Positions 6,794 to 13,401 of a stretch of DNA of 16,384 nt are shown piece by piece (position 1 is the stretch's first letter; the number at the start of each line of letters is the position of its first letter). Both the position numbers and the translations under genes were made by a program. Source of the DNA: Candidatus Bathyarchaeota archaeon. Lineage in GTDB: Archaea > Thermoproteota > Bathyarchaeia > Bathyarchaeales > DTEX01. A model generated the notes under the pieces. It had not been told where the DNA came from. It searched no databases and saw nothing but the letters and a program-made list of their open reading frames with translations. Where the stretch lies: contig JAGTQS010000036.1 of assembly GCA_018397055.1 (NCBI GenBank), positions 1 to 16,384 of the forward strand, read 5' to 3'.

Positions 6794-7252
6794 TCAAAAA
6801 ATGTAAACCAAGGCAGCGACAACGCAGCCGTAGCTGTCAGGCGGCACCTTAAGTGTTTCAATTCTGAATTTTATGTCGCCAAGCCTTAAGCCTCGGATTC
6901 TCGCCATTTCCCGAATTTTTTTATCCAGCTTCGCCTTAGTTGTTGCCTCGTCCATGTTACCGCTGGTTTCAGCCACTACGCCGTAGCCTGTTTCAACGTC
7001 CTTAGCCCATGTTAGGCCTGCGCTTATCGTTTTTCCTTTTCCTTCAGCCTTCGACAACACGACGTAGGTGATGGCGCCAACGGGCAGTTTCGTTGGTTCA
7101 GTTTCCTCGCAGTTTAGCGGGATAATTGAACTTACGGTTACTAAGTTGCATTGCTCTATGCCTGCTTCCTTCAGCGCCATGTCGAACGAGTTTAGGCTTG
7201 AAACCTTGCCAACTGCTTTGCCGCTGGTTACGAAGAAAGCTTTGGCGATCAT
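6794..7252 (-). CDS. pdaD: Pyruvoyl-dependent arginine decarboxylase
   Basis: Decarboxylates arginine to agmatine, the entry to archaeal polyamine synthesis and to agmatidine modification of tRNA-Ile. The 152-residue proenzyme self-cleaves between two serines; the site is TVSSIIPL with Ser41-Ser42, the second serine becoming the pyruvoyl group of the alpha subunit. Other family features are FFVTSGKAVG near the start, PVGAITYVVLSKAEGKGKTISAGL and the GYGVVAETSG segment. I choose the ATG at 7250-7252 because GGTGGTGA lies five nt upstream as a strong ribosome binding site; two GTG codons upstream (7259-7264) are part of that site. The gene follows a 232-residue unknown gene with no spacer, so they form an operon. 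It is convergent with L15e, two nt apart. Confidence 0.93.
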   Translation of the reverse strand: MIAKAFFVTSGKAVGKVSSLNSFDMALKEAGIEQCNLVTVSSIIPLNCEETEPTKLPVGAITYVVLSKAEGKGKTISAGLTWAKDVETGYGVVAETSGNMDEATTKAKLDKKIREMARIRGLRLGDIKFRIETLKVPPDSYGCVVAALVYIF

Positions 7253-7264
7253 CCATTTCACCAC
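7252..7264 (-). promoter_or_regulatory. Ribosome binding site that decides the pdaD start
   Basis: GGTGGTGA on the minus strand, directly after the TAG of the preceding gene, complements the 3' end of 16S rRNA. It is spaced five nt from ATG ATC GCC, favouring that codon over the in-frame GTGs inside the site. Confidence 0.6.
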
Positions 7265-7963
7265 CTAAAGCGCATTTATAGAGGCTTCTAATGCCAACGT
7301 CCTAAAGCATGATGTTCTGTCATCCTTTTGTTTGTATTTCTTAATAAGCTTCTTGGCTGCGTTGGACGCATGTTGAAGTTCGTCTTTGGCTGAGGGAACA
7401 TCTATTTCTGAAAGCGCCAGCAACGTGTAGAAAAAGGGAAATCCGTGCCATCTGCCATTAGAAGTCCGCTTCTTTCTTATTTTGCCGATTTCCTTGTATA
7501 AAGTTTCAGACCAGTTTCCAACCTTCGCTGCAGTTAGTGTTCTGAGAAAGGCGATTGTGCAGTTGTAGCAGCAGAAGGTTCCGTCTTCACTAAGGTTCAC
7601 GATTTTTTCATACGCCTTCAGCGCCTTAACAGCAGCTGGATCTGAACTGCGGTTCCACAATATTATGGCCCTAAGGGCTTCCTCTCCTAAAATGTGCCTA
7701 CTAAGAGCGTTTCTGCCTGGAAATTGTTCTCCTGTTAGCGTTTGTAAGCCTTCAGCCATGTCCTTCTCTGTGGGAGCAAATAAGCCTCTATATGAGTATT
7801 TCAGTCCCTGCCTTCCCAATATCCAATTAAGCGCTTTTCGAGTCTCCTCAGCAGAGCTCTTCCTAAACCCCAGCCTCGTTTCCTCTAAACGGTAAACTGT
7901 TTCCTGAAGGGACTCCTGAACAAGCAGCGAAGCATCTTCTTTCATTTGTGACAATGTGCGCAC
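7265..7963 (-). CDS. Unrecognised helical protein co-transcribed with pdaD
   Basis: I do not recognise this 232-residue protein. It appears all-helical and soluble, without signal peptide or membrane segment. Repeating elements such as ALNWILGRQG (about 44-53), ALRAIILWN, AFLRTLTA and GRWHGFPFFYTLLALSEID (about 172-190) resemble the alpha/alpha-toroid repeats of prenyltransferase/terpenoid-cyclase-like folds, but no catalytic motif is evident. A CCYNC cluster sits near 130-134. The start is uncertain: a GTG at 7961-7963, or an ATG at 7943-7945 six codons in. The TAG stop is immediately followed by the pdaD ribosome binding site, so a link with polyamine metabolism is possible but unproven. 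It is divergent from the RNA-processing operon at 8114. Confidence 0.7.
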   Translation of the reverse strand: MRTLSQMKEDASLLVQESLQETVYRLEETRLGFRKSSAEETRKALNWILGRQGLKYSYRGLFAPTEKDMAEGLQTLTGEQFPGRNALSRHILGEEALRAIILWNRSSDPAAVKALKAYEKIVNLSEDGTFCCYNCTIAFLRTLTAAKVGNWSETLYKEIGKIRKKRTSNGRWHGFPFFYTLLALSEIDVPSAKDELQHASNAAKKLIKKYKQKDDRTSCFRTLALEASINAL

Positions 7964-8072
7964 CGTTTTATCCTATCCTTTATGTGCCAGCTTTATTAAT
8001 TGTTTGCTTTTAGAACTATCTTTGTATTTGTCTAAATGGCTCAAATTAATTACGCTTAAATTCTTTATGGAA

Positions 8073-8081
8073 AGTATATTT
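8073..8081 (+). promoter_or_regulatory. TATA-like box of the COG1325-rpp30-pop5 operon
   Basis: GTATATTTG lies about 35 nt before the GTG at 8114 and predicts a start near 8103, so a leader of about ten nt. A second candidate, TTCTTTATGG, lies at 8061-8070. The 150-nt gap (7964-8113) shows no other element I can support. Confidence 0.4.
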
Positions 8082-8113
8082 GAAAGTGTAAAAAGTGTCT
8101 TCTTTGAAGATGC

Positions 8114-8566
8114 GTGAAATCATTGGCGAAAAATGACGTAGTCTATGTTGAGCTTAGCTTCCTTTCTCACGCGACAGAAGATCCTGCTAAGGTCTTAGCA
8201 GCTGCACGAAATGTTTTACCTTTAGAGCATGTTGAAGATGTGGCTATAAACAAGAAAAACCTTAAAGGAGAATATGGGAACCCCATCGTTTTTTACGAGG
8301 CTAAAATTAAAGATCCCGAGGTCGCTGAGGCGCTTCTTCGCAATCTCGGGTCAAGCCTTTCGCCTTTTGATAAGGAAACCTTGCTTAGGGAGCTTAATCT
8401 TCGGTTGACAAAGGGAACCCTTTACCTTAGACTCGACAAACAGGCAGCTTGTAAAGGCGTTCTAAGGCTTTCTCTTGCTGACCCGATTCGGCTTCGAGTC
8501 AAGTTTCGAACATCAAAAATTGAGGAAATCACCGAGATAACTCGAAGGCTGGGAATGGTTCCATGA
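8114..8566 (+). CDS. COG1325-type RNA-binding protein (archaeal exosome-associated family)
   Basis: 150 residues matching the archaeal RNA-binding family (PF01877/COG1325) annotated as exosome-subunit-like. Seen: YVELSFLSHATEDPAKVLAAARNVLP (about 10-35), then an L5-like segment with INKKNLKGEYGNPIVFYEAKI (about 56-76), helix VAEALLRNLGSSL and the strand GTLYLRLDKQAACKG (about 115-129). A role in RNA processing follows from family and context rather than a catalytic motif. The start is a GTG at 8114; ATG 8110 is out of frame and stops after eight codons. Its TGA overlaps the rpp30 ATG (ATGA, 8563-8566). In many archaea this gene lies between rpl15e and the RNase P genes; here two unrelated minus-strand genes separate it from L15e. 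Confidence 0.85.
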   Translation: MKSLAKNDVVYVELSFLSHATEDPAKVLAAARNVLPLEHVEDVAINKKNLKGEYGNPIVFYEAKIKDPEVAEALLRNLGSSLSPFDKETLLRELNLRLTKGTLYLRLDKQAACKGVLRLSLADPIRLRVKFRTSKIEEITEITRRLGMVP

Positions 8567-9291
8567 AGTTCTACGTAGACCTGCATCTTTGTCCGCAAAC
8601 AAGCAACCTTTCTCACGTTAGCAGTATGGTGGAAAAAGCCGCCGCTTTTGGATACAAAGCAGCAGGAATCACAATTTCATCCAAAGCCACAACAGAGGAA
8701 ACACAGAAGCTAAAAGAATCATGCAGCAGCTTCGGAGTAGATTTCATAACGAGAGTAGATCTAGCTCCGAAAAGTGTCGGAGAGATGCTGAAGAATTTGC
8801 GGAGTCTTAGGAGAAAAGCCGAGGTCATCGCTGTCGAATGCTTCTCAAAACAGGTTGCTAGGCAGGCTGCGAAGGACAGGAGGGTTGACCTGATCAGGTT
8901 TTCCTTAGTTAACCCTAAGAGTCGGTTCTTTGATGTCGCTGAGGCTGAGCTTGCATCTGGATCTACAGCTTCGCTTGAGATTGACATGGCGCCACTTTTG
9001 ACGCTTCAAGGTTTCAGAAGGGCTGGTTTACTTTCTTCTCTGCGTAGGGAGGTTCAGATTGCGAACAAGGCTCACGTGCCTATAGTTTTGTCCAGCGGTG
9101 CTGATGAGCCAATTTTGTTGCGAGCAGCCGATGACTATTGTTCTCTTGCTTACCTTTTCGGGATGGAACGTTATGAGGCGAGAAAGGCTTTTTCAGAGAA
9201 CCCTAAAGCCATTGTTGAACGAAACAGGAGGAAACTTAGCCCCGACTTCGTTGCACCAAGAGTCTATGTTGTCAGGAGAGGAAAAAGTTGA
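8563..9291 (+). CDS. rnp3: RNase P protein component 3 (Rpp30)
   Basis: Protein subunit of archaeal RNase P, which removes 5' leaders from pre-tRNAs; it dimerises with Pop5, encoded next. The 242 residues form the Rpp30 TIM barrel: FYVDLHLCPQ at the start, GYKAAGITISS, EVIAVECFSKQVARQAAKDRRVDLIRF (about 87-113), ASLEIDMAPLL (about 140-150), PIVLSSGADEP (174-184) and AAYL-type helix SLAYLFGMERYEARKAFSENP (about 193-213). The ATG overlaps the upstream stop by ATGA; the TGA overlaps the TTG of the next gene by TTGA, so translation is coupled through all three genes. Confidence 0.93.
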   Translation: MKFYVDLHLCPQTSNLSHVSSMVEKAAAFGYKAAGITISSKATTEETQKLKESCSSFGVDFITRVDLAPKSVGEMLKNLRSLRRKAEVIAVECFSKQVARQAAKDRRVDLIRFSLVNPKSRFFDVAEAELASGSTASLEIDMAPLLTLQGFRRAGLLSSLRREVQIANKAHVPIVLSSGADEPILLRAADDYCSLAYLFGMERYEARKAFSENPKAIVERNRRKLSPDFVAPRVYVVRRGKS

Positions 9292-9614
9292 CTATGTATG
9301 TGAGACGCCGTTACATCGCAGTGAAGGTTGATGGCAACAAAGAGTTTAATGGAAAAGAAGTTTTCAACGCTGTTTGGAATAGCCTAACGAGACTTTTCGG
9401 TGAGCACGGAGCAAGCCTAGCAGAGTTATCTCTTATCGAGTATAACCAAGAAAAAAGGCAAGCTATTTTCCGTTGCTCACATAAAGCCTTGGATATGGTT
9501 AAGGCATCAATAACCGCGGTGACAGAGGTTTCTAACGAAAAGGCTTGTCTCCACGTTGCCAGAGTCTCAGGAACCTTAAAGTCTCTCAGAACAAGAACGG
9601 CAAGTCTTAAATAG
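9288..9614 (+). CDS. rnp2: RNase P protein component 2 (Pop5)
   Basis: 108 residues of the Pop5 family, partner of Rpp30 in RNase P activation. The N-terminus VRRRYIAVKVDG is typical, followed by the RRM-like core with FNAVWNSLTRLFGEHGASLAELSLIEYN (about 26-53) and QAIFRCSHKALDMVKASITAV (about 58-78), and a C-terminal VSGTLKSLR. I use the TTG at 9288, which overlaps the rpp30 TGA, because GGAGAGG (9275-9281) is at the right distance; an ATG at 9294 would lose two residues. A T-run (9639-9645 region) 30 nt downstream may end the operon. The psmA proteasome gene, which often follows in archaea, is absent. Confidence 0.9.
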   Translation: MTMYVRRRYIAVKVDGNKEFNGKEVFNAVWNSLTRLFGEHGASLAELSLIEYNQEKRQAIFRCSHKALDMVKASITAVTEVSNEKACLHVARVSGTLKSLRTRTASLK

Positions 9615-9708
9615 AAATTTTCATCGTGCACAAATCTGTTTTTTCAGAAAAACTCACATAGAGGATTAACCCTATTAGAAGTGCAAGTTTTATTTGGGGG
9701 CGCTATCA

Positions 9709-10869
9709 GTGAAGTACCGGAAATTTGGCAAGCTTGGCTTTAAGGTTTCAGTTTTAGGGTTTGGGGCGATGAGGCTTCCCGTGGTCGGTTCAGACCATTC
9801 TAACATTGACGAACCGAAGGCAATTGAGATGATAAGGTACGCCGTCGACCACGGCGTCAACTATATTGACACAGCCTATGGCTATCATGGTGGGAAAAGT
9901 GAGGTTGTGGTAGGCAAAGCTCTCATGGATGGGTATCGGAAAAAAGTTAAACTTGCAACCAAGATGCCTATTTGGGCTGTTAATTCCCAAGATGACATGG
10001 ACAGAATTCTCAACGAGCAGCTAAGCAGGCTGCAGACTGACCACGTGGACGTCTATCTTCTACACGGGCTTGGAAAAGAAAGATGGGAAAAAATGAAAAG
10101 CCTGAACGTGCTTGAGTGGGCCGAAAAAGCTGTTGCAGACGGCAGAATCCGAGGTTTAGGATTCAGCTTCCACGACGAATTTGAGGTTCTCAAGGAAATC
10201 ATAGACAGCTACGATAAGTGGGTTATGTGCCAAATTCTGTATAACTACGTGGACCAAGATAGACAAGCTGGAACCAGAGGCCTAAAATACGCGGCTTCCA
10301 AAGGCTTAGCGGTCGTCATCATGGAGCCAATAGGGGGAGGAGCATTAGCCGTCACGCCGCCAAAAGAAATTCAAGCCATATGGGACGAAGCGAAAACAAA
10401 ACGGTCACAAGCAGAATGGGCTCTCCAATGGGTTTGGAACCATCCAGAGGTCACCGTTGCCCTAAGCGGGATGAGCACGATGCAGCAGGTTGTCGAAAAC
10501 ATCATAAGCGCTAATCGTTCAGGCCCTAGAAAACTAACCGAACAGGAACTGCAGATAATTGAAAGAGTCCAGCAGAAATACGCGGAGTACGGTTTTATTG
10601 GATGCACAGGTTGCCGGTATTGTATGCCTTGCCCGAACGGCGTAGCTATACCAGAAATCTTCGCATTGTTCAATCTTCATTTCACGAAGCGAGGAGACAG
10701 AAACGCAGAACAGGAAGTCGCAAACAAATACATAGAAACAGTGGGAAAAGAAAAAGGGGTAAAAAACTGTAAAAAATGCGGAAGATGCGAGGAGCTTTGC
10801 CCCCAGCACCTTCCAATCCGCAACCTACTTGCAAGAGCAGAATGGGCCTTCGAAAGACCACGTCAATGA
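9709..10869 (+). CDS. Aldo/keto reductase with C-terminal 2x[4Fe-4S] ferredoxin-like domain
   Basis: About 386 residues. The N-terminal barrel (about 1-285) is an NADPH-dependent aldo/keto reductase: LGFGAMRLP at the start, YIDTAYGYHGGKSE with the catalytic Asp and Tyr, LATKMP with the Lys and DVYLLHG with the His. The C-terminal domain carries two four-cysteine clusters, GCTGCRYCMPCPNGV and NCKKCGRCEELCPQHLPI, suited for two [4Fe-4S] centres, so electrons may pass between NAD(P)H and ferredoxin. This fused architecture is known in anaerobes; the substrate is unknown, possibly a sugar or sugar-derived aldehyde given the neighbours. I start at the GTG at 9709 (MKYRKFGKLG is the family N-terminus) rather than the TTG at 9694; the TATA-like GTTTTATT at 9687-9694 lies about 20 nt before it, suggesting a leaderless mRNA. 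Confidence 0.9.
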   Translation: MKYRKFGKLGFKVSVLGFGAMRLPVVGSDHSNIDEPKAIEMIRYAVDHGVNYIDTAYGYHGGKSEVVVGKALMDGYRKKVKLATKMPIWAVNSQDDMDRILNEQLSRLQTDHVDVYLLHGLGKERWEKMKSLNVLEWAEKAVADGRIRGLGFSFHDEFEVLKEIIDSYDKWVMCQILYNYVDQDRQAGTRGLKYAASKGLAVVIMEPIGGGALAVTPPKEIQAIWDEAKTKRSQAEWALQWVWNHPEVTVALSGMSTMQQVVENIISANRSGPRKLTEQELQIIERVQQKYAEYGFIGCTGCRYCMPCPNGVAIPEIFALFNLHFTKRGDRNAEQEVANKYIETVGKEKGVKNCKKCGRCEELCPQHLPIRNLLARAEWAFERPRQ

Positions 10870-10982
10870 TCCATCAAAACCACAATCAAAGAAGACTTGA
10901 ATTATAAGTTTCCTCAACGCCATCCATTACGTCGTAATCACTCTAAACCAATAAGGGCTTCAAACACCTTCGCAGATATCAA

Positions 10983-11023
10983 ATTCCACAGTTTCACATT
11001 GATTCCACAGTACCTATATAAAG
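10983..11023 (+). promoter_or_regulatory. Direct repeat upstream of a strong TATA-like box
   Basis: The gap 10870-11081 holds no gene I can support. It contains a perfect 10-bp direct repeat ATTCCACAGT at 10983-10992 and 11002-11011 (period 19 bp), followed at once by CTATATAAAG (11014-11023). A plus-strand transcript would begin near 11044 and meet the hairpin at 11057-11077, running antisense to the end of the glycoside hydrolase gene if it continued. Whether it is an active promoter is unknown. Confidence 0.35.
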
Positions 11024-11048
11024 AAAAAATTCTTCAACACGCACAGAA

Positions 11049-11090
11049 CAAAAAAGAACCGCGTGTTTAGAACGGTTGCCTTTATTTTTT
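11049..11090 (-). terminator. Bidirectional hairpin terminator after the glycoside hydrolase gene
   Basis: AACCG (11057-11061) and CGGTT (11073-11077) form a 5-bp stem with an 11-nt loop. On the minus strand six T follow (complement of 11050-11055); on the plus strand T runs follow at 11081-11090. Its position right after the TAA at 11082-11084 fits the end of the extended glycoside hydrolase frame. Confidence 0.5.
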
Positions 11091-11204
11091 AAACAGGGCT
11101 TCGTAGACTTCTTTAAGGGCGTAGTATGCCAGTTTAGGCTTACCTTGAACGTCGAGAAGGCCCCAACCGCATTCAGACGGGCACTCAGGCTGCCCACACT
11201 GCCA
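11082..11204 (-). other. In-frame continuation of the glycoside hydrolase beyond a TGA
   Basis: After the TGA at 11205-11207 the same reading frame stays open for 40 codons to a TAA at 11082-11084. It begins WQCGQPECPSECGWG and ends KLAYYALKEVYEALFKK. The second part looks like the normal C-terminal strand and helix of a clan-A glycoside hydrolase (GLLDVQGKPK followed by YYALKEVYEAL). The first part has four-residue-spaced cysteines. The bases are clearly coding in character and no frame change is needed, so the TGA interrupts a once-longer or still-longer protein. Confidence 0.75.
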
Positions 11205-12062
11205 TCAGGTCGGAGGATCACGCCAACGGAAAAAGAAGTTGCCTGCAAGGTAAGGAATCCCAGCGAAAAGCTCCATAGCAGCCTTCACAAACTCTGCTTG
11301 CTCAGCCTCTGAATGCTCTTTTTTCCAAACGTTGTACCAAGCCTTCTCGTAACAGTTCCAACCATTCCAACCCTCAGGCGGAGAACCCTTAGGCCTTTCC
11401 TTCACCCTGCCAATGGACGAGTATCCCCACTCGTGAATGATAACAGGCACCTTCGTGACTCGGTGAATCTCCTCTAAAACAGGAAGCCAACTCTCAGGAC
11501 CACCAGGAGCCCACGAGCCGAAATACCCGTCAATCCCAGCGTAATCAAACAAGTTTCCGCCCTTGGCATACAAGGTTTTAAAAAGCCACCTGCCGTCCGC
11601 ACCTAAACCCGCTGGGTTAATGCTGGTTTCAGCCTCTGGGTTACCCTCTTTGACGCCTACGCTGCCCTCAGTTAAGAAACGTGCAGCCTGCTCAACAGTC
11701 ATGGACCCTCGGAAGATGCGGATATCCATCTCGTTTGAAATCTGCCATAGCCCCACAAGCCCAGCTGTCCGCTTGCCAATTTCCCTGCACCCTTCGCGGT
11801 AAGCCTCATAAAAACTGTCCACGTCAAAGGTTCCCGCCCAAGTAGGCAGGTCGGAATGCCAAACAGATTTGCCTAGCTCCCTGCTGAAACGGAAAGCCCC
11901 CTCAAGCGGCGTTACACCCATAATCTTAAACCCTTTTTTAACTAAGCCCTTAACATGCTCCACCCTTTCGAGAAACCGTTGACTTAACTCGCTGTGCAAC
12001 CTGTCCCTAAATGGGTATGGAAAGCCAACCCTAATCCACTCGATTCCCGCCTGCCTCATCAA
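11205..12062 (-). CDS. Clan GH-A-like glycoside hydrolase, frame interrupted by TGA at both ends
   Basis: 285 residues of a (beta/alpha)8 glycosidase. GIEWIRVGFPYPFRD (6-20) is the first strand; WQISNEMD (106-113) holds the acid/base Asn110-Glu111 and VPVIIHEWGYSS (205-216) the probable nucleophile Glu211, the 100-residue spacing typical of clan GH-A. No signal peptide is visible. I cannot name the GH family or the sugar. The boundaries are odd. At the 5' end the coding signal continues upstream of the TTG (12060-12062) or ATG (12057-12059) start, with YSEADFAL in frame. At the 3' end the TGA (11205-11207) is followed in frame by a family-like tail. The natural gene is probably 11082-12125 with two in-frame TGA codons: pseudogene, recoding or sequence error. 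It is divergent from the URO-D/GH4 operon. Confidence 0.75.
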   Translation of the reverse strand: MMRQAGIEWIRVGFPYPFRDRLHSELSQRFLERVEHVKGLVKKGFKIMGVTPLEGAFRFSRELGKSVWHSDLPTWAGTFDVDSFYEAYREGCREIGKRTAGLVGLWQISNEMDIRIFRGSMTVEQAARFLTEGSVGVKEGNPEAETSINPAGLGADGRWLFKTLYAKGGNLFDYAGIDGYFGSWAPGGPESWLPVLEEIHRVTKVPVIIHEWGYSSIGRVKERPKGSPPEGWNGWNCYEKAWYNVWKKEHSEAEQAEFVKAAMELFAGIPYLAGNFFFRWRDPPT

Positions 12063-12125
12063 GGCAAAATCGGCCTCAGAATAGATGTAGGCGCAAATCC
12101 CCCTTCATGTGCCCATCAGATTCAT
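12063..12125 (-). other. Probable 5' end of the glycoside hydrolase with an in-frame TGA at codon 7
   Basis: In frame with the hydrolase, ATG (12123-12125) gives MNLMGT, then TGA (12105-12107), then RGICAYIYSEADFAL joined to MRQAGIEW. The part after the TGA resembles a first-strand and helix region of this fold. CTTTTATTT on the minus strand (near 12154-12163) is a TATA-like box whose start site would fall close to this ATG, supporting it as the original start. AAGGGGG just after the TGA could instead serve as a ribosome binding site, but no standard start codon follows in frame before 12062. Confidence 0.55.
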
Positions 12126-12222
12126 GTCACATCAAAATAGACATCAACATTAACAAATAAAAGCCTATGGTAAAATCCAATATGCATAGCTTTCAGCAAA
12201 CTCTTCCCAAAGAATCGAGTAA

Positions 12223-12257
12223 TTAAATACAACAAACGAACAATAAAGAAACGGTGA
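12223..12257 (+). promoter_or_regulatory. Promoter and ribosome binding site of the URO-D/GH4 operon
   Basis: TTAAATAC (about 12225-12232) is TATA-like and predicts a start near 12253. GGTGA at 12253-12257 stands eight nt before the ATG at 12266 and favours that codon over the GTG at 12254, which lies within the site. The rest of the divergent gap up to 12126 holds the opposite-strand promoter and nothing else I can support. Confidence 0.5.
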
Positions 12258-12265
12258 AACACAAA

Positions 12266-13330
12266 ATGATTCCCCGCGAAAGAGTGAAAATGGCATTAAG
12301 CCACCGTGAAGCAGACAGAATTCCAATCCACGACAGCCCATGGGCAGCCACAGTTGACAGGTGGAGAAACGAGGGACTGCCTTCCGGAATGTCGGCAGCA
12401 GACTACTTCCATTATGAACTTGCAGGCTTCGGACCGGACACGTCACCCATGTTTCCAGTTGAGATTCTCCAAGAAGACAGCGAGTACATCGTGGAAAGAA
12501 ACAGTTACGGCGGAATCCGAAAAAACCATAGAGACTTCTCAACCACGCCGATGATAATAGATTACCCATGCAAAAACAGGGAGGACTGGGAAAAAATGAA
12601 GCCCAAACTCAAGCCAAGCGACTACAGAGTAGATTGGGTCACAAGCTTACAGAACTACCACAGGGAACACAGCCGAGGACTCTACATCACCTACAACGTA
12701 GCTGTCGGATACGACAAGATTCAAAACTACGTCGCATCACCATGGTTACTGAGGGCGGTTCTCCAAGAACCCGAATGGGTCAAAGACATGTACTGGACCG
12801 ACGCCAAACTCGCTATAGATATGTGCGACCGCATGATGAAGGCTGGATTCAAGTTCGACGGCGCCTTCATGTACTGCGACCTAGGCTACAGGGGCGGATT
12901 GTTCTTCTCGCCGAAACACTACGAGGACCAGCTGCACCCCGTGTTCAAGGAACTCTGCCAATATTTCCACAGCCACGGCATGCCTGTCATCCTCCATTGT
13001 TGCGGCAAGGTTAAAGACCTCATTCCATACTTCATCGAGGAAGGAATCGACTGCCTCCAGCCTCTTGAGGTTAAATCAGGCATGGACCTCATCGAGCTCA
13101 AAGAAAAATACGGAGACAAAATCGCGTTCATGGGCGGAATCGACGTGAGACTCATGTCCCTAGACGACCCGAAACCCATAGAAAAAGAAGTTAAGACAAA
13201 AATCACGGTTGCAAAAGAGGGAGGAGGCTACATATATCATTCCGACCACTCGGTGCCTAAAGACGTCAGCTTCGAACAATATAAGAGAGTAGTCGCCCTA
13301 GTCCAAAAATACGGGAAATACGAAGCCTAG
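12266..13330 (+). CDS. URO-D-superfamily protein, methyltransferase-like (copy 2)
   Basis: 354 residues, only distantly similar to the copy at 5273. It starts MIPRERVKMALSHREADRIPI, a standard N-terminus of the non-haem URO-D group (MtaA/CmuA-like and uncharacterised sugar-cluster members). The zinc-type motif is HCCGKVKDLIPYFIEEG (His244, Cys246), followed by DCLQPLEVKSGMDL, FMGGIDVRLM and GGGYIYHSDHSVP; barrel segment GAFMYCDLGYRGGLFFSP matches EDLGHQRGLMISP of copy 1. A cobamide- or zinc-dependent methyl transfer is the family expectation, but no corrinoid partner is nearby. It precedes the GH4 gene by 71 nt on the same strand, so a role in breaking down a modified glycoside is plausible (inference). 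Confidence 0.87.
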   Translation: MIPRERVKMALSHREADRIPIHDSPWAATVDRWRNEGLPSGMSAADYFHYELAGFGPDTSPMFPVEILQEDSEYIVERNSYGGIRKNHRDFSTTPMIIDYPCKNREDWEKMKPKLKPSDYRVDWVTSLQNYHREHSRGLYITYNVAVGYDKIQNYVASPWLLRAVLQEPEWVKDMYWTDAKLAIDMCDRMMKAGFKFDGAFMYCDLGYRGGLFFSPKHYEDQLHPVFKELCQYFHSHGMPVILHCCGKVKDLIPYFIEEGIDCLQPLEVKSGMDLIELKEKYGDKIAFMGGIDVRLMSLDDPKPIEKEVKTKITVAKEGGGYIYHSDHSVPKDVSFEQYKRVVALVQKYGKYEA

Positions 13331-13331
13331 A

Positions 13332-13401
13332 AAGGGAACCTCCCTGGGAAAACGTAATATACTATCCTCAAGCATATTTTCCGAAAAAAGGAGAACCTTA
13401 A
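13332..13401 (+). promoter_or_regulatory. Gap before the GH4 gene: possible internal promoter and ribosome binding site
   Basis: TAATATAC (13355-13362) is TATA-like and would start a transcript near 13385. GGAG (13390-13393) lies eight nt before the ATG at 13402. A short GGGA/TCCC hairpin follows the preceding stop. The GH4 gene may therefore be read both from the upstream promoter and from its own. Confidence 0.35.

Noticed and set aside
11076..11312. Plus-strand open frame antisense to the end of the glycoside hydrolase gene.
   Set aside because: The opposite strand carries the motif-bearing hydrolase frame and its tail; this frame has no recognisable motif or ribosome binding site.
11205..12107. 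Genome-wide reassignment of TGA to a sense codon.
   Set aside because: TGA is the natural stop of cdc6, the small radA-coupled gene, the COG1325 gene and rpp30 in the same window, each overlapping a downstream start as expected.
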